Of a stretch of DNA of 64,000 nt, positions 59,621-64,000 are shown in pieces (the stretch's first letter is position 1; each line of letters begins with the position of its first letter). The translations under genes were made by a program, and so were the position numbers. The notes under the pieces are model-generated. The model was not told the DNA's origin, ran no database searches, and saw only the letters and a list, made by a program, of their open reading frames with translations. Location of the stretch: NCBI GenBank assembly GCA_038373885.1, contig JAWZYV010013174.1, positions 806,001 to 870,000 of the forward strand, in the 5' to 3' direction. The DNA is from Cheiracanthium punctorium. Its lineage: Eukaryota > Arthropoda > Arachnida > Araneae > Cheiracanthiidae.

Positions 59621-61050
59621 TGCATATAACTTACATTCTTATTGCGTATGAAGCGTTAAAAGAGCATTGTTTTAAGCAAAACAGACAGCAGCTGACATCA
59701 CGAAATTTGACGTAGATAAATACTCCTTTTCAGTAGATTTCATTACAGATCATCACTTCATCAGAATGGAAATAACTCTTTAGTGCTTCATGCGTGAACA
59801 TTCTGATAAATTATAAAACTTTGTATAAATTATTCTTACTAGCAACAAAAATTCATAAGTTAAAAAAAATATTTGTGTATTAGTCTATTTTGATACACCA
59901 GCTTTTTGAGTATATTTTGATCCCAAGCTACCAATGTATGCTAAAATACAACTTTTAAAAATATTATTCCAAGCATTTTGATTTTTTTTCCTTTAATGCT
60001 TTTATTTTTTCTCCGTGTATTAATGGAAAAGACTGACTAAGAGTATTTAAATGCTTAAAAACATCTTTGGGAATCAAAATATATCTCTCACTGTATCAGT
60101 TGTTTAACTCCTCGAATATAAAAGCGTTTTTCTGATTTAAATTTCTGATTTAAAAATAAAAAATTACAAAAAATAATAAGAACAAAATATTTCCACTGCA
60201 AAAAAACTACTAAAATTTCATTTTTAAAAATTTCTTGTTGTAATTAAATTGAGATTTATTAAATTTTGAATCAGAAATATGTAATCTTATGTCCTTTGAT
60301 AACATTTAATCTCTCGGAATAGCACAATAAAATATGAGAATTTATTAAAGAATATTTTATTTAGTATTCAACAATAACAGTCTGCATAATACTTTTACAA
60401 AAAATTGCAATGTAATATCTCATGTAACTTTATTTTCCAGTAAGTCGATGTAATAGCTGTAATAATTCAGATTTCACTGTTAACTACAAATAGAGATTTG
60501 AATTAATTTACAGATAAGGAATGTTGGAAAATTAATTCGGATGAGCATCAGGTTATTAGTACTTCTAGAGGTTCAATAATTAGATTTTGATTAGAAGCTG
60601 TTTGTAATGTTTTATTCCTTTGTTCAGCTGAATTACTAATCTGTTTTGCAGTAAATGTTCTAGACGAGTTTTATTTTACACTTAAAATGCTCTTAATTAA
60701 GGTTGTATGTCATATATCACAAGAAGCTATGAGAGGAATGTATGTCATTTGTAATGAATAATTATATAAAAATGTAATTTAAGAATACCACCTTCCCATT
60801 TTATAATTAATTAAAACTGTATGTCATGATAGTTAATTACGAAAATGTACTTTTATATAGAATCATTCTAAAAGCTAATTATGGTGAATATTTCAATCGC
60901 TTCTTTATTCTTTCAATCTATATAAATATTTCTTACAACTCTAAAGAAAGGTCATAAGTCAAAGTTAAAGCTTTATTGACTTTTCTTTGGAATAGAAAGT
61001 GTTACGACGTCAATTATGGAGCTAGGTAACACCTTAACAGACATGCACCC
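59621..61050. other. AT-rich spacer
   Basis: No gene recognised. Confidence 0.45.
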
Positions 61051-61051
61051 A

Positions 61052-61074
61052 AAATAATAATAATAATAATAATA

Positions 61075-61105
<31 letters not shown>

Positions 61106-61107
61106 AA
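61052..61107. repeat. (AAT)n microsatellite
   Basis: AATAAT repeats with one GTA interruption. Confidence 0.95.
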
Positions 61108-61865
61108 ACCCGTTCCAATTGCTTCACCAAAAGTATTGAACAGAGAAAAATATAAAAATGTACGTCAATATTAGAGCTTGCTGTGATACAGCCTTATTTT
61201 AAAATTCAGAAATACCAGACTGCTGCTCTTACCCACTAGACACCATTCAAATTGGTCGTGGATGACTAAACGTTAAAGTGCAGGTTGTTTTACTCTCAGA
61301 ATGGAGTTTAGATGGGGGAAATGTTTTTTCATGAAAATTACTTTTAAAAAGTGTTGTCCTGTTATTATTGACACTGTCAAGTTATTGTGTTGACAAGAAA
61401 TTAATTTCAATTTTCACAAATCTATGTTCAACATTTACTCTTAAGCTACTTGATCAATGAGTTTTGAATTTTTAAAATATGGTGACAAGTATTGAAAGAG
61501 GAAAAGGAAATCAAATACACTGGTTGCTGAAAATATCCAAAAATTATCACTTTACCGATTTTTCTTTCCCTACTCAAAATTTAAAAAGCAGAATTTACTA
61601 AGTCAATCCAACATTTATGAACGTGATTTGAAGTACCCTTTATAAAAATGAATTCCTTATTAAATTCGAATTTTCCCGAGTTCCATTTCATCCAAAAATT
61701 TTTTTTAGTTTCAACTTGATGAGCTACCCCCCCCCTCTTCCCCCGAAACAAAATACTGACTATACTACTACGCTCTTATACATTCCAAATATTGCACATG
61801 TGCATGGGAACATCGGCGTAAATTAACGATATATCTTCCACACATTAACCCATTAATGACTATAT
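61108..61865. other. AT-rich spacer
   Basis: No gene recognised. A tRNA-like fragment (reverse complement GGTGTCTAGTGGGTAAGAGC) near 61230 could be a SINE scrap. Confidence 0.4.
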
Positions 61866-61867
61866 GA

Positions 61868-62080
61868 CCAGAGGCAGTGCGCTAGCGCTTTGAAATGGGA
61901 AAGGGAAGGTACCTGGTTCGAAACCAGGTCGCGTCCGCCGATCTAACCGTTCGGAGTTTTACGTGGTTTTCTCCGAAACTTCACGTTAATACGAGTTAGA
62001 ACCCCTTAGAAAGTCCCCCAAGGTCGGCAACTCCACTCCCCGACCTAGATCCCTAGCGTAAATGACCCACATTTCCGTTT
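61868..62080 (+). mobile_element. tRNA-derived SINE
   Basis: The head has GGCAGTGCGCTAGCGC and the B-box-like ACCTGGTTCGAAACCAGGTC. The family body follows: GTTCGGAGTTTTACGTGGTT, TTCTCCGAAACTTCACG, CCCCTTAGAAAGTCCCCC. It is the same family as the copies at 1, 5111 and 9335. A TTAACCCATTAATG stretch just before it may be part of a TTAA MITE. Confidence 0.85.
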
Positions 62081-62149
62081 TCTTTTTTCTACACAATGAC
62101 AAAAAATCCGTTATTTTAGGTATAAATGCCGTTTAGAATAGAAGAGACA

Positions 62150-62340
62150 CATAGGGATGAACGCGAGAAGTCTGGCATTGTCTCGCGTTCTTTGCGAGAC
62201 GAGGCAGGCATTTTTTTTTTTTTTTTTTTTTTGCGCGGGACGAGAGGCGAGGCAACAGAGGAAATATTTTGCGAGACGAGACAGAGTCTTATCTCACGCG
62301 AGATTTCTCGCGAGAATTTCTCGTCTCGCATTAATTTACG
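62150..62340. repeat. GAGACGAG-rich repeat with TAGGGATG start
   Basis: TAGGGATGAACGCGAGAAG opens the segment. A T21-22 run divides it. The right part is made of GAGACGAG, CGCGAGA and TCTCGCG motifs able to fold on each other. It is related by motif to 37642 and 45779. No right terminus was identified. Confidence 0.5.
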
Positions 62341-62846
62341 ATACGAATTACTTTTCAATCAGCATTGCAGTGCTGTATTTAAGGAGGTATGCATCCTGAG
62401 AAGGGAGCAAACACTTTGCCTGAAGCCTCTCCCGTTTAACTTGCGTCTCATTTGCTATCGTTCCTGGTAAACTGTCAGCACTCTACAATGCACACAAACA
62501 CTAACATTTAAAATTAGGACAGCACGAGGGATATACCGGGAAAAAGAAAGAAAAAAGAGAAGTGGGGAAGACAGAAAAATAATAAGTAAACAGAGGAAAG
62601 GCGGTGCGGTAAGTCCAATGCCTGACCACATCTAGAGGGGACCTAGGGGCACAAACTTTGGGGAGCTCTTTTACTATCACAAGCATTTTAACCTGTTTTT
62701 GACCGCTGTTGAGTTTCGCAATGCAAAGCTTTTTTAAGATTTCCTGAATTGAATTTTACTTATATTTGAGCAAGCTACATTTAAAATTTATTTTTATTTT
62801 GATATTTGTAACCCATTTGTATCATTAGCTCATATTAACGCCAAGT
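62341..62846. other. spacer
   Basis: No gene recognised. Confidence 0.4.
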
Positions 62847-62899
62847 CAGGGATGGCTATTATATGACACACGTGTCCAGGGATGGCTATTATATGACAC
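62847..62899. repeat. 30-bp tandem duplication
   Basis: CAGGGATGGCTATTATATGA plus CAC at 62847-62869 is repeated exactly at 62877-62899. Confidence 0.95.
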
Positions 62900-64000
62900 T
62901 CCATTTCGAACTTTTGAATTTCATTTAAGAATCGATAAAACTATAATATAATACTTCAATAACCTTTATAAAAGAAATATGTTTATATTTTTCATCATTT
63001 ATGCTTAGTCGTTTTCCGTGTAAAACGTTTTCCACTTAAAAGGTTTGATCAAATCCGGGAAAAGTTCTTAGTATAACGCACACATTTTAAAGAAACAATT
63101 CATTTATTAATCTAAGCCTAGAATTCGGTGCTTGTAGATAAAAACCAATGGCATTCAATTATCTTGTCAAATAACCCTTTTTTAGATTATTCTTTAAATT
63201 AACCTCCCCCTCCCCAACTGATCACTGATGTCAACATACATATTCGGTTTCATAGTTCTGATAATTGTCGTTTTTTGTAAATATTTAGATAGCTTAAAAA
63301 TGAGGTTTTGAATTGCAAGTGAGTTTTAATGTCTAATTCATGTTTACGAATAATCCGGAATTATGAATAAGTTATTCAAGTACGCGCTTTCATTATTTTT
63401 TCATGGAAAAAATTTCAAACATACTTAGAATGTTGGGCTATAATTATTACATTTTTTTAAACAGTTGATGCAAGTATGCCTACTTTGATATTTTATGCCC
63501 TAATTGCGTAATTAATAATTGTGATTTAACTTATAATATTGGCTACATTTCATCAAAATGGATGAATGCGTATGTAATTAAATCTTATGAATATATTTCA
63601 TTCTCTTAAATAAATTTATATTTATAAATAAAATGTTTCATCAGTTATTAAAAGTGCTTCTTTCACTATAAACCAAGCTATGCTAACGTAAATGAATGAT
63701 CTACTGGAGCGATTTCGCTAATACAACCGTGGGTCTCAGCGGAGCATTCAAAGATCCATGATGAGACACAACACAGGTCACTAGTCTTCTCTGATATCTC
63801 TTCTTTTTGATGGTGTGAATGAACAAGTTAAACTCGGGTTTCCGATTAAATATGAAACCCATATCTCATACACTAAAACGAGAGGGGGGATAAGCAGGCT
63901 TCACTATAATTATCCCGTCCCAAATTGAAACTTTTATGAATTCACTATTCAGCACATTGCGGCGGCTTAATTAGATTAAAATTTTATTTATGCAACATGT
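62900..64000. other. AT-rich spacer to window end
   Basis: No gene or mobile element recognised. Confidence 0.4.

Overview
The window looks like a gene desert from an arthropod nuclear genome. A chelicerate, most likely a spider, is my best guess. The base composition is very AT-rich, with long mononucleotide runs and many (AT)n, (AAT)n and (AAAT)n microsatellites. I found no operon-like coding, no ribosomal RNA and no credible host exon. Almost everything recognisable is a transposable element or its debris. The spider guess rests mainly on a Naiad-type Penelope-like element (a group reported as abundant in spiders), plus Tc1/mariner, hAT and tRNA-derived SINE families. It is inference and was not tested by a search.

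Layout. 0-10 kb: a SINE end, a foldback MITE, piggyBac-like TTAA MITEs, a long tract of old retroposon-like repeat (4.5-7.7 kb) interrupted by a SINE, a quiet block, then a complete SINE with perfect 11-bp target duplications (9.3-9.6 kb). 10-14 kb: decayed Tc1-like transposase, a SINE, and a decayed LINE RNase H domain, all on the minus strand. 14-19.7 kb: a three-armed foldback, quiet AT-rich DNA and one GC-richer block. 19.7-23.4 kb: the centrepiece, a Penelope-like retroelement with an uninterrupted reading frame (N-terminal GIY-YIG endonuclease, CxC linker motif, reverse transcriptase) lying between two (TA)n microsatellites. 23-38 kb: quiet DNA with MITEs, a 260-bp tandem duplication, an inverted pair of Penelope-like ends, and a mariner deletion derivative that keeps only the N-terminal transposase region. 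38.6-42 kb: a stack of nested DNA transposons whose order of arrival can be read from their target duplications. 46-50 kb: a SINE, a MITE and a nearly intact Tc1-like transposon with 33-bp terminal inverted repeats and one stop codon in its transposase. 52-55 kb: another hAT copy, a frameshifted relic of a multi-copy arthropod gene family, and a TTAA MITE. 55-64 kb: quiet AT-rich DNA with a small hAT MITE, a LINE 3' relic, minisatellites and one more SINE.

The genes here do not act as a pathway. Two coding units are close to functional: the Penelope-like polyprotein (no internal stop, but the 5' start is unclear) and the Tc1 transposase (one premature TAG). The other coding traces are fossils. 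The most informative signals are the permuted-domain retroelement in a microsatellite, the chronology of nested insertions, and several unclassified inverted or tandem structures.
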